Shown: positions 18,591-26,393, counted from the first letter of the stretch. The stretch: DNA of 64,000 bases from Brachybacterium sp. EE-P12 (GCF_003711805.1 NZ_QXCP01000001.1:1-64000), one strand, 5' to 3'. Translations and numbers: made by a program. The notes: generated by a model not told the origin, from the sequence alone.

Positions 18591-19151
18591 ATGCCGCAGA
18601 TCTCTCGATGGCCCCGACGCCTCGGGGAATCACTCCGCCTCTCCGCCGCCGCGCTGCGCGCCTGGGGGCCCCGGCAGGTGCTGACCGCCGTGGTCGCCGG
18701 GACCGCCGTCACCGTGGTGATGGGTCTGGCCACGGTGCTGATCCCGAACTCGCTCTTCTCCCGCGACATCCCCACCGTCCCCTGGAACTACCCGGTGTGG
18801 ATCCTCAGCTCCGCGCTGATGGGCCTGCTCATCGCCACCTACGTGACCCCTGCGGAGGATCGGGCCGCACGGGAGGACAGTCCGGTCGAGGTCGGCGAGC
18901 GCCGTGACGCACGGACCGGCACCGCCGCCGGGGTGCTGGCCTGGTTCGCCGTCGGCTGCCCGGTGTGCAACAAGCTCGCGCTGCTCGCCCTCGGGTACGG
19001 AGGGGCGCTGACCTGGTTCGCCCCGGCGCAGCCCTTCCTGGCCGCGCTCGCCCTGGCACTCGCGCTGGTCGCGGTGATCTCCCGCCTGCGGGGCCAGGTC
19101 GCCTGCCCGCTGCCCGCCGCGGCCAGGGCCCGCCGGGTGACTGCGCTGTGA
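18591..19151 (+). CDS. Membrane protein with a CPVC motif, unknown function
   Basis: A 186-residue protein with about four or five hydrophobic segments (roughly 30-52, 66-86, 112-122, 128-166). Between the third and fourth lies GCPVCNK with C123 and C126, a CxxC pair of the kind used in thiol-disulfide exchange. A further Cys (C175 region, QVACPLP) follows. I do not recognise a named family. First gene of an operon with a BlaI-type repressor and an M56 peptidase, and part of a regulon with DsbA- and CcdA-like genes. I infer a membrane redox or assembly role. Confidence 0.75.
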   Translation: MPQISRWPRRLGESLRLSAAALRAWGPRQVLTAVVAGTAVTVVMGLATVLIPNSLFSRDIPTVPWNYPVWILSSALMGLLIATYVTPAEDRAAREDSPVEVGERRDARTGTAAGVLAWFAVGCPVCNKLALLALGYGGALTWFAPAQPFLAALALALALVAVISRLRGQVACPLPAAARARRVTAL

Positions 19152-19561
19152 GCGGCACCGAGGGCTCCCGCCCCTTCGAGCAGCTGCGCCTGGGGCCGCT
19201 GGAGCAGCAGGTGATGGAGCAGCTGTGGGCCCATGACGAGCGGACGATCCGCGAGCTGATCACCGGCCTGGGTGATCATCATGCCTACACCACCATCGCC
19301 ACGGTGCTCACGAACCTCGAGCGCAAGGACCTGGTGACCGCGAGGCGAGCTGGTCGTTCCGTGCGCTATCGGCCGCGCCATCCGCGCCCCGAGCACGCGG
19401 CCCGGCTGATGGAGCAGGCGCTGTCGAGCAGCGATGATCGCAGCGCCTCGATCCTCCACTTCGTGCGAGGCATGGACGAGCGCGAGACGGCGCTGCTGCG
19501 CCGATACCTCGAGGACATGGACGGCGGCGGCGCCCCTGACCGCACGACGGGAGCATCGTGA
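19148..19561 (+). CDS. BlaI/MecI/CopY-family repressor
   Basis: A 137-residue regulator with the BlaI winged helix: LGPLEQQVMEQLW, TIRELITGL, AYTTIATVLTNLERKDLV and GRSVRYRPRHPRPEH, followed by a helical dimerisation part to about 125. BlaI-family proteins bind ACTA/TAGT dyads as dimers and are inactivated when an M56 peptidase partner is triggered. GTG 19148 overlaps the stop of the membrane gene, and its own stop overlaps the M56 start (both GTGA), so repressor and peptidase are made together. Its likely sites are 18553-18584 and 23505-23537. Confidence 0.92.
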   Translation: MSGTEGSRPFEQLRLGPLEQQVMEQLWAHDERTIRELITGLGDHHAYTTIATVLTNLERKDLVTARRAGRSVRYRPRHPRPEHAARLMEQALSSSDDRSASILHFVRGMDERETALLRRYLEDMDGGGAPDRTTGAS

Positions 19562-20568
19562 GCGTCGACCTCTTCGCCCTGTTCGCCCTCGCGCTGGTCG
19601 CCCTCGCGCTGGCCGGCCCCCAGCTGGTGCGCTGGAGCACCCCGGTGCTGATGCGCGCGCCGCGTCTGGCCTCCGCACTGCTGCTGGGCACGCTGGCGGT
19701 GTGGTCCGTCGCGGCGGTGGTGCTCAGCGCGGCCCTGGCGGGCCTCGCGCAGGGGCCGCAGCTGTTCGCCGGCGCCGCCGCCGACGTCTGCCAGCGCTGC
19801 GTCGCCGCAGCGAGCCCCTTCTCCGCCGGCGGACCGGTCCAGCTGCCGGTGCCGATGGCCGTGCTGGTCATGCTCCCGCTGGCCGGGACGGTGCTGATGG
19901 GGGTCCTCGCCGCGCGGGCCCTGCTGCGCCGGGCGGCGTCGAGCCGGTCGATCCTGGCCCAGGTCCGCACGACGGGGCTGCGCACCGTCGTCGCCGGGCA
20001 CCCGGTGCTGCTGGTCCCGGACCGGGCCCCGCTCGCGTTCGCGCTGCCGCGCCGCCATGGCGGCATCGTGCTCTCCCGCGGCCTGATGGACTCGCTGACC
20101 CCGCAGCAGCTCTCCGCCGTCCTCGCCCACGAGCAGGCGCATCTGTCCCAGCACCATCACGCGATGCTCGCCGTGCTGGGCGCGATGCCGGGTCCGCTGC
20201 GGATGATCCCGCTGTTCGACGCGGTCGCGACCACGGTGCCGCATCTGCTGGAGATCGCCGCGGACGACGCCTCGCGGCATCGCAGCGGCACGCCGGCCCT
20301 GGCCAGTGCGCTGCTGCGACTCGCCGAGGCCGGTGCCGCCCCGTCGGCGTCCCTCTCGGCGGCACCGGGCGCGCTGCTGCATGCGACCGGACCGGCCGGA
20401 AGCGGCCCGGACCGGATCGGGCACCTGGTCTCGCCCGCCGCCGCGCGCTCGGCGCTGATGCCGACGGCGGCCCTCGCCGGCCTGCTCGCCGTGCTGGGCG
20501 GCTCCGCGGTCGTCCTGGTCGCGCCGTACGCGGTGCTGCTGCTGAACGGGTGCGCCGTGCCGCTGTGA
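19558..20568 (+). CDS. M56-family metallopeptidase (BlaR-like without a penicillin sensor)
   Basis: A 336-residue membrane peptidase. Helices lie at about 3-22, 39-61, 98-120 and near the C-terminus (about 300-328). The zinc site HEQAH is at 191-195, and the third ligand Glu lies in LLEIAADDASRH near 232. In BlaR1 the matching protease loop is cytoplasmic and triggers loss of BlaI. The C-terminal beta-lactam-binding domain of BlaR1 is absent. Instead the loop between helices 2 and 3, predicted outside the cell, contains C78-x-x-C81 (DVCQRCV). I infer that this pair, not a beta-lactam, is the sensor. Confidence 0.88.
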   Translation: MSVDLFALFALALVALALAGPQLVRWSTPVLMRAPRLASALLLGTLAVWSVAAVVLSAALAGLAQGPQLFAGAAADVCQRCVAAASPFSAGGPVQLPVPMAVLVMLPLAGTVLMGVLAARALLRRAASSRSILAQVRTTGLRTVVAGHPVLLVPDRAPLAFALPRRHGGIVLSRGLMDSLTPQQLSAVLAHEQAHLSQHHHAMLAVLGAMPGPLRMIPLFDAVATTVPHLLEIAADDASRHRSGTPALASALLRLAEAGAAPSASLSAAPGALLHATGPAGSGPDRIGHLVSPAAARSALMPTAALAGLLAVLGGSAVVLVAPYAVLLLNGCAVPL

Positions 20569-20572
20569 GCCT

Positions 20573-20595
20573 CCGGTCACCGGGCGCTCGACCGG
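20573..20595. terminator. Possible bidirectional terminator between convergent operons
   Basis: CCGGTC at 20573-20578 pairs with GACCGG at 20590-20595 around an eleven-base loop. It exactly fills the 27-base gap between two convergent stops. The stem is short and there is no T-run. Confidence 0.35.
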
Positions 20596-21810
20596 TCATC
20601 CCCGCTGGCCGTACTCCTCGTCGAACTCGGTGGTGACCAGGAGATAGCGCTCCTCGACCCGTACGGCGGCGGCGGTGTCCGCGGAGAACAGCTGAGGCAC
20701 GGCCAGCGGCCCCTCCTGGTCCACGTCGTAGGGCTGGACCATGATCCCGCGGTTCGTGTCCAGCACCACGAGCGTGCCCTCCTCGGGGCGGACGGCGTAG
20801 GCCAGCCGCTCCCCGGCGCAGAGCAGCTGCAGCGGCTCGGAGTCCTCGTGCGTCCACTTCTCGGTGCCGTCGTCCTCGAGCCCGCGCACGGTGGTGCCGG
20901 AGACCACGACCGTGGTCTCGAGGACGTGGTCGCGGGCGACGGCGCTCGCGTCGCGGGCGATCACCCGGCCGTCGGCGAGATCGACCACCGCGCCGCGGGA
21001 GTCCTCGCCCGCGACCACGGCGAAGGAGGTGGTCGGGTCGATGGTGCCGAGCAGCTGCGCCCGGGCGGGTTCGATGCCGGCGGGCAGCGGGATGCTCCAG
21101 AGCTCCTCGCCGTCGGCGCCGCTGGCCCGCAGCTCGTCGCCCGCGAGATGCACCACCGTGCCCAGATGCTCGCCGAGGATCCGGCCGCCGGCGAGATCCT
21201 CCTCCCGCAGCAGCGGCTCCCCGGTGGCGCCGGACAGCGCCGTGCGGGGGCCGCCCTCGCCCTCCGGCTCAGCGGCCGCGGCCGCGTGGACCAGGCCCGG
21301 TGCGGCCTGCGGACCAGGCGCCTCGATCGGCCCCCACAGCAGCTCGGCGGTGCGCAGGTCGTAGCCCGTCAGGGTCGTGGCGGGCGGCTCCTCCGCGGCG
21401 GCCTCGGCGAGGTCCGCGAGCACGGCCACCGGCGCATCCTCCGCCCCCCGGGTGAGCACGAATCCGGTGCAGCCGAGCGGACGGTCCGCCCGCCACAGCA
21501 CGGTGCCGTCCTGGTCGACGGCGAGGAACCGCAGATGGGTCCCCTCCTCCCGATAGCCGAGGAAGATGCCGTCCAGCTGGCGCGGGACGGCAATCCACCC
21601 GGGATCGACGACGACCATCGGCGTCATCTCGAGCGGGAGCCGCAGCTCGGTGTACGCCACCACCTCGGCACGTTCGCCCACCTGGACGGGCTCGATCTGC
21701 TCGACCGGGGGCACGGACGGCGATGCATCGGCCCCGTCCTGCTCCGGGCCGCACGCGGCGAGGCCGAGCACCCCCAGGGGCAGGCCCGCCAGGACCGCGC
21801 GGCGCCTCAT
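20596..21810 (-). CDS. Lipoprotein, probable beta-propeller (PQQ-like repeats)
   Basis: A 404-residue secreted lipoprotein with Arg-rich start, hydrophobic core and lipobox LAAC at Cys20. The mature part shows repeated strands of the form DQDGTVLWRADRPLG, YDLRTAELLWGP, GADGEELWSIPLP and EDDGTEKWTHED. These resemble PQQ-like quinoprotein repeats, so a beta-propeller is likely. No enzyme motif is visible. It is the last gene of the DsbA-CcdA operon (ATGA overlap), which suggests a role near envelope redox chemistry, perhaps as a scaffold or client. Confidence 0.75.
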   Translation of the reverse strand: MRRRAVLAGLPLGVLGLAACGPEQDGADASPSVPPVEQIEPVQVGERAEVVAYTELRLPLEMTPMVVVDPGWIAVPRQLDGIFLGYREEGTHLRFLAVDQDGTVLWRADRPLGCTGFVLTRGAEDAPVAVLADLAEAAAEEPPATTLTGYDLRTAELLWGPIEAPGPQAAPGLVHAAAAAEPEGEGGPRTALSGATGEPLLREEDLAGGRILGEHLGTVVHLAGDELRASGADGEELWSIPLPAGIEPARAQLLGTIDPTTSFAVVAGEDSRGAVVDLADGRVIARDASAVARDHVLETTVVVSGTTVRGLEDDGTEKWTHEDSEPLQLLCAGERLAYAVRPEEGTLVVLDTNRGIMVQPYDVDQEGPLAVPQLFSADTAAAVRVEERYLLVTTEFDEEYGQRG

Positions 21811-22685
21811 GGCCGCCGTCCCGGGGCGAGGGTGATCGGGGCGGAGGGCTCCTCCTCCCGCCGACGACGACGGTCCCGCCTCCACCACAGCAGGAGGGCC
21901 AGAAGGCCCAGGACGAGGATCGCGGCGACCTGCACGACGGGGTCGTTGAGCCCGGCGCTGCTCGCCTGCCAGCGGGCGAGGGTGCTGGTGGGGACGAGCG
22001 ACGGCAGGGTCACCAGCCCGTTGGTGGCCCAGAACAGGATGCCGAGCGCGATGATCACGAGACCGGTGATGAAGGTCGTGGTGTGCAGGCGCCGTCCCAG
22101 CAGAGTGAACTGGCGCCCGCGCAGCCTGCTGCGTCCCCGGTCCCCGAGCCGGTTCCAGACCGCCGCGAGCACGGTCAGCGGCACCACCATGCCGGCGCCG
22201 TAGACGGCCAGCAGGATCCCGGCCAGGAGCATGCTCCCCTGCCCCATGGCCAGGGTGAGCACGGCGCCGAGGATGGGCCCGGCGCAGAACCCGGCGATGC
22301 CTCCGACCGCCCCGAGCACGAAGGTGCGGGCGAACCCGGAGCCGCGCGTGGAGCGCTGCTGGAGCCGGTCGAAGCCCGGGAGCAGCCTGCTGAGGTCGAA
22401 GCCGAGCCCCAGGGCGTGCAGCGCTCCGAGCAGCACCAGCACCGCGGAGGTGAGCCCGATCAGCAGGGTGCGATGCCCGACCACGAGCGCGCCGAGCGCG
22501 CCCGCGCCGATGCCGAGGGGGACCAGCGTCACCGCGAGGCCGAGGTAGAACACCAGCGCATGCGGGAGCAGCGCCGCCCTCGAGGTCACGGTGGAGGCGA
22601 AGAAGCCCGGCAGCAGGAGCGCCCCGCAGGGGCTGAGCAGAGCGAGCGCACCGCCGAGGAAGGCGGTGAGGAGTCCGACCTCCAT
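21807..22685 (-). CDS. CcdA/DsbD-type membrane electron carrier
   Basis: A 292-residue membrane protein with six or more helices plus an Arg-rich cytoplasmic tail. Helix 1 has LLSPCGALLLPGF and the fourth hydrophobic unit has GFCAGPILGAVLTLA. These two cysteines form the redox pair by which CcdA/DsbD proteins pass electrons from cytoplasmic thioredoxin to extracytoplasmic acceptors. The natural acceptor is the DsbA-like protein encoded one base upstream. Confidence 0.9.
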   Translation of the reverse strand: MEVGLLTAFLGGALALLSPCGALLLPGFFASTVTSRAALLPHALVFYLGLAVTLVPLGIGAGALGALVVGHRTLLIGLTSAVLVLLGALHALGLGFDLSRLLPGFDRLQQRSTRGSGFARTFVLGAVGGIAGFCAGPILGAVLTLAMGQGSMLLAGILLAVYGAGMVVPLTVLAAVWNRLGDRGRSRLRGRQFTLLGRRLHTTTFITGLVIIALGILFWATNGLVTLPSLVPTSTLARWQASSAGLNDPVVQVAAILVLGLLALLLWWRRDRRRRREEEPSAPITLAPGRRP

Positions 22686-22686
22686 C

Positions 22687-23466
22687 TCAGCCCTCGCTCT
22701 CGGCCAGGGCCTCGTCCACCAGCTGGGTGAACACCTCGGTGGGCTGCGCCCCGACGGTCGGGGTGCCGCCGACGATGAAGGCCGGGGTGGACATCGCGCC
22801 GAGATCGATCCCCTGCTGGGCGTTCTCGGAGATCGTGGCCTCGACCTCCTCGGAGTCCATGTCGGCCTCGAACTGCTCGGCGTCCAGCCCGAGCTCCTCG
22901 GCGAGCGCGACCAGGGACTCCTGGTCGAGCTCGCCGGAGGAGCGGATCTCGCCGTCCGCGAAGAGCCGTGCGTGGTATTCGGCGTGCTTCCCCTGCATCG
23001 CCGCCGCGAGGCTCGCGCGGGCGGCGCGCTCGGAGTCCTCGCCGTAGATGTTCACATCCCGGTACTCGACCCGCAGCTCCCCGCGGTCGACGTACTCCCG
23101 CAGCTCGGGAAGGGTCTCGTCGGACCATTTCGCGCAGTACGGGCACTGGTAGTCCGAGAACACCACCAGCACGACCGGGGCGGTGGCCGGCCCCTCGGCG
23201 AGCAGATCGTCGGGATCCCTGCCCTCCTCCGAGCTGAGGTCGGGAGCGGCGACCGACTCCGGGTTCTCGACCGCCGCCGGCGCCTCGGCGCTCGAGGAGC
23301 TGGACGCGCCGCCCTGCGCGGGGGGCTCCGACGGGCGCTGCTGCGTCCAGAGCACCCCGATGATCAGGGCGGCGGCGGCGATCACGATCCCGAGCGGGAC
23401 AGCCCAGCGGCGCAGGACACCACCCGTCGCGGATGACGTCGTCTCGGGTCGGTGGGCGCGAGCCAT
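22687..23466 (-). CDS. Membrane-anchored DsbA-like thioredoxin-fold protein
   Basis: A 259-residue protein with a cytoplasmic start, one membrane anchor at about 20-41, a Ser/Pro/Ala linker and a DsbA-type domain from about 95. The active site is C108-P-Y-C111 in VVFSDYQCPYCAKW. The cis-Pro loop is MSTPAFIVGG. It forms or isomerises disulfides outside the membrane. First gene of the operon, it is followed by the CcdA-like carrier and the lipoprotein. ATG 23466 has a CCGGAGG site. A tandem BlaI-type operator lies 39-71 bases upstream of the start. Confidence 0.9.
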   Translation of the reverse strand: MARAHRPETTSSATGGVLRRWAVPLGIVIAAAALIIGVLWTQQRPSEPPAQGGASSSSSAEAPAAVENPESVAAPDLSSEEGRDPDDLLAEGPATAPVVLVVFSDYQCPYCAKWSDETLPELREYVDRGELRVEYRDVNIYGEDSERAARASLAAAMQGKHAEYHARLFADGEIRSSGELDQESLVALAEELGLDAEQFEADMDSEEVEATISENAQQGIDLGAMSTPAFIVGGTPTVGAQPTEVFTQLVDEALAESEG

Positions 23467-23504
23467 GGTGCCTCCGGTCAGGTCGAGGGGAGCGGACGGT
23501 CGCC

Positions 23505-23537
23505 ACTATCCCACATAGTTACTATGGACGATAGTAA
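23505..23537 (-). promoter_or_regulatory. Tandem BlaI-type operator for the DsbA-CcdA-lipoprotein operon
   Basis: Two adjoining dyads: ACTAT-cccac-ATAGT at 23505-23519 and TTACTAT-ggacg-ATAGTAA at 23519-23537, centres 16 bases apart. The second is perfect over seven bases a side. Read towards the gene, the block ends in ATAGTGGCG, nearly the same as at 18580. This intergenic space belongs only to the DsbA operon, because the CGNR gene on the other side ends here. Confidence 0.75.
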
Positions 23538-23562
23538 TGGCGGGGGTGATCCATGCCGCCCA

Positions 23563-24147
23563 TCACAGGGCCTCGCGCCGCCTGCGCGCATACGCCCGGG
23601 AGGCGCGCACCCGGTCGCCGCAGCGCGTGGAGCACCAGTGGCGCCGGGCGTGGGTGCGCAGCAGGAACCGGTCGCACGGCGGCGCGGCGCAGCGCGCGAC
23701 GGCGTCGGCACTCTCGCCCGTCAGCAGCGCGGCGGCATCCTCGGCGATCTGAGCCATGGCGTGCTCGACGAGCTTCGTCACCGGATGGGCCGGCACCCGG
23801 TGGAGCCCTCGGTCCCCGTCGTGCCGAAGCAGCAGCGCGCTCGGCACCCGGGTGAGGGCGCGGTTGACGCCGTCGAGCACCTCGGGGTCCGGCGCGAGCC
23901 CCTCGACCTGGGCGGAGAAGAGGGCGCGCAGCGTCCCGCGGAGCTCCGCGAGCCGGCCCTGGCAGTACTCCAGCAGCGCAGCCCCCGCGGGCGCCAGATC
24001 CTGCTCGACCAGCCAGAGGGTCGCCGCCTCGGGGCTGTCCAGCTCATCCACGACCCGCCCTCCGGGCAGCGTGACGCGCGTATTGAGCAGGGCGAGGCTG
24101 ACGTGCTCGTCAGCACCGGGCGCCGGGGGCAGGGGGATCATCGACAT
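23563..24147 (-). CDS. CGNR zinc-finger transcriptional regulator (ABATE domain)
   Basis: A 194-residue protein. An N-terminal stress-response ABATE domain (about 10-140) is followed by a C-terminal CGNR-type zinc finger with four ligands spread over CAAPPC and WCSTRC. CGNR is written here as RCGDRVRASRAYARRR. Such proteins are presumed DNA-binding regulators, often next to oxidoreductases. ATG 24147 is six bases after TACCGT, so a leaderless message is likely. It diverges from the flavin oxidoreductase. Confidence 0.85.
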   Translation of the reverse strand: MSMIPLPPAPGADEHVSLALLNTRVTLPGGRVVDELDSPEAATLWLVEQDLAPAGAALLEYCQGRLAELRGTLRALFSAQVEGLAPDPEVLDGVNRALTRVPSALLLRHDGDRGLHRVPAHPVTKLVEHAMAQIAEDAAALLTGESADAVARCAAPPCDRFLLRTHARRHWCSTRCGDRVRASRAYARRRREAL

Positions 24148-24148
24148 T

Positions 24149-24228
24149 TTCTCACGGTAGCACCGACGCCCTCGCATGAGGTGACTGCTACGGTTGCTCA
24201 TGTATACATGACATCTTTACCGTGAGAA
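24149..24228. promoter_or_regulatory. Divergent promoter with an 11-base inverted repeat and a 14-base palindrome
   Basis: TACCGTGAGAA occurs on the minus strand at 24149-24159 and on the plus strand at 24218-24228, one copy by each divergent start. Between them, TCATGTATACATGA at 24198-24211 is a perfect palindrome. TACCGT may serve as the -10 of both promoters, or the repeats may be operators. If it is the -10 on the plus side, the oxidoreductase would start at GTG 24240 rather than 24222. Confidence 0.4.
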
Positions 24229-25304
24229 TCGAGTTGATCGTGCACCCCGTCGCTCCGTCCGGCAGCGCCCCCTTCGCCCTCTCCGTCCTGGACAACGCCC
24301 ATACCGGCGTGGGGCAGACAGCGCAGGAGACCTTCGCCGAGATCATCGCCCTCGCCCAGCTCGCGGAGCGGCGGGGCTACCACCGGTTCTGGATGTCCGA
24401 GCATCACGCCATGCCCGCCGCGGCGACCTCCTCGCCCCAGATGATGCTGGCCCGCCTCACCGGCGAGACGGAGCGGATCCGTCTCGGTGCCGGCGGGGTG
24501 ATGCTCCCCAACCACGTGCCCCTGCTGATCGCCGAGCAGTTCGGGATGCTCGAGACCCTCGCCCCCGGCCGCATCGACCTGGGTCTGGGTCGCGCCCCCG
24601 GCACGGATCACGCGACGGCCGCCGCCCTCCGCCGCGGACGCGAGGCGAACGACACCTTCCCGGAGCAGGTGCTCGAGCTCCTGGCCTTCCTGGAGGACGA
24701 CTTCCCCGACGGCCATCCGTACCGCGGCGTGCACGCCGTCCCCGGGCCGTGGCAGGCCGAGGAGAACCAGGTGGCGCGCCCGGGCACGCCGGAGGCATGG
24801 ATCCTCGGCTCCTCCCCCTTCTCCGCGCAGCTCGCCGGCCAGCTCGGCCGCCCCTACGCCTTCGCGCTGCAGTTCGGGGACGCGGACATCGTCACCGCCC
24901 TGAACCTGTACCGCGACAGCTTCCGCCCCTCGGAGACGCTTTCGGAGCCGCACACTCTGGTCAGCATCGGCGTGGTGGCCCATGACGACGCCTCCGAGGC
25001 GCGCCGCCAGGCGCACACCGCCGCCATGGCGATGCTGCGCATGCTCACTCGGAAGTCCTACAGGCTGCTCACCCCCGAGGAGTCCATGGCGTACTCCCCC
25101 ACCGTGCAGGAGCAGCAGATCCTGGACATGTACCTCCGGCGCTTCGTCAACGGCACCGGCGAACAGGTCGCCGAGCATCTGGATCAGCTGCACGACGCCA
25201 CGGGGGTCGACGAGATCATGCTGGTGACGATGGGCCACTCCCGCGAGGTCCAGTCCCGCACCCTGGAGCTGATCGCCGATCACTACGGGCTCCCCCGCCT
25301 CTGA
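24222..25304 (+). CDS. LLM-class flavin-dependent oxidoreductase
   Basis: A 360-residue luciferase-like monooxygenase. Visible landmarks are FWMSEHHAMPAAATSSPQM, the GGVMLPNHVPLLIAEQFGML strand-helix and the flavin-contact segment LGLGRAPGTDHATAAALRRG. It oxidises an unknown substrate using reduced FMN. It is probably controlled by the divergent CGNR regulator. The start is uncertain: GTG 24222 gives MRIELIVHPVAP, but GTG 24240 would fit the predicted promoter better and still keeps the conserved GSAPFALSVLD. Confidence 0.9.
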   Translation: MRIELIVHPVAPSGSAPFALSVLDNAHTGVGQTAQETFAEIIALAQLAERRGYHRFWMSEHHAMPAAATSSPQMMLARLTGETERIRLGAGGVMLPNHVPLLIAEQFGMLETLAPGRIDLGLGRAPGTDHATAAALRRGREANDTFPEQVLELLAFLEDDFPDGHPYRGVHAVPGPWQAEENQVARPGTPEAWILGSSPFSAQLAGQLGRPYAFALQFGDADIVTALNLYRDSFRPSETLSEPHTLVSIGVVAHDDASEARRQAHTAAMAMLRMLTRKSYRLLTPEESMAYSPTVQEQQILDMYLRRFVNGTGEQVAEHLDQLHDATGVDEIMLVTMGHSREVQSRTLELIADHYGLPRL

Positions 25305-25311
25305 GGTCGTC

Positions 25312-25713
25312 GTGCCCGATCCCGCCACGGCGCTGCGGGAGTGCCGAGAGGAGACGGGGATGATCCTCCCGCGGCAGCTCGTGCTCGGGACGCTCCCGGC
25401 CCTGCACGTCCGGGTCAGCGGGAACGTCGTGACCCCGGTGCTCGCCTGGTCGCCGCACGAGGCCCGCGAGCACCGGCCCGCAGCGGCCCGCGACCTCGAG
25501 TCCGACGCGGTCGGCTGGGTCCGCCGTCGTCGTCTCGTGGATCCCGAGCGCCGGGTGACGGTCTGCGACGGGGAGGGGTTCACGGGACCCGGCTTCCTCA
25601 CCGACGGCGGGGTGATCTGGGGATTCACCGGGAACGTGCTGCACTGGATCCTCCAGGAGACCGGGTGGGAGAGGCCGTGGGACGCCACCCGGACCCATCA
25701 CCTGTCAGGATGA
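25312..25713 (+). pseudogene. N-terminally truncated Nudix hydrolase (CoA pyrophosphatase-like)
   Basis: The frame from GTG 25312 reads ATALRECREETGM, the second half of the Nudix box (REx2EExG), then LGTLPALHV, VTPVLAW, GPGFLTDGGVIWGFTGNVLH and TGWERPWD. These match the C-terminal part of actinobacterial CoA pyrophosphatases. The first half, with the GG of the box and the N-terminal strands (about 90 residues), is missing, and the frame begins right after the oxidoreductase stop. Without the glycines of the box it should be inactive. Confidence 0.7.
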
Positions 25714-26352
25714 CTCGGGCCCGATTCCCCAGAGCATCTTGAGCCCGCGCACGTAGGCGCGCACCCCTCCGGTCATCGCGACGGCCTCGGAATCGAGCAC
25801 CCACTGCTGCTGGAGGCCGTCGAGCACCGCGATGGCGGTCGAGATCGTGGCCGCCTTCGGGAGCTCCTCCTTCATCGTGCCCTCAGCGATGCCGCGGTCG
25901 ATCGCGTCGGAGAGCCAGGCACGCAGCCCGCTGTAGTGGCGGGCCAGCCAGTCGTGCGCCGGATGGGCCGGGTCGGTCGCCTCCGCCGCGATGCGCACGA
26001 ACAGCTGCACCATCTCCGGCCGGGTGGAGTTGCGTGCGCTGAGCGAGACCAGCGCGTCGAAGGCGTCCCAGCCCAGCGGCACCTCCCCGTCTCCGAAGAG
26101 GAAGAGGTTGTCCTCGCTCTCGCGCTGCTCGAGGACGGCTGAGAGCAGCGCCGCCTTCGAGCGGAAGTGGTGGAGCAGCCCCGACTGGGAGACCCCGGCG
26201 TCCTTGGCGACGCTCGCGATGGACATCTTGTGGAAGCCGGCCGCCGAGATGTGCGCGGCCGCGACCTCCAGCAGGCGCTCCCTCGTGCCCTCGCCGTCAC
26301 GGCGCCCTCGGGGATGCTCGGGCGGGCGCTCGTAGTGCGCAGGGAACGACAC
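25705..26352 (-). CDS. TetR-family transcriptional regulator
   Basis: A 215-residue TetR protein. The HTH lies at about 23-70 (TRERLLEVAAAHISAAGFHK, SIASVAKDAGVSQSGLLHHF) and a helical ligand-binding domain follows. It starts 41 bases after the glycosidase stop on the same strand, so it is the third gene of the transporter-glycosidase operon and probably its repressor. Its candidate sites are the two ACCGR-type dyads at 30156 and 30276. Its end overlaps the Nudix remnant by nine bases. Confidence 0.88.
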   Translation of the reverse strand: MSFPAHYERPPEHPRGRRDGEGTRERLLEVAAAHISAAGFHKMSIASVAKDAGVSQSGLLHHFRSKAALLSAVLEQRESEDNLFLFGDGEVPLGWDAFDALVSLSARNSTRPEMVQLFVRIAAEATDPAHPAHDWLARHYSGLRAWLSDAIDRGIAEGTMKEELPKAATISTAIAVLDGLQQQWVLDSEAVAMTGGVRAYVRGLKMLWGIGPESS

Positions 26353-26393
26353 GGTCGCACCTCTCTTCCGGGGCTGCTCGGACGGGGGGAAGG

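Noticed and set aside
19558-20568. Beta-lactam sensing by the M56 protein
   Set aside because: There is no C-terminal penicillin-binding domain (no SxxK or KTG motifs) and no beta-lactamase or PBP2a gene nearby.
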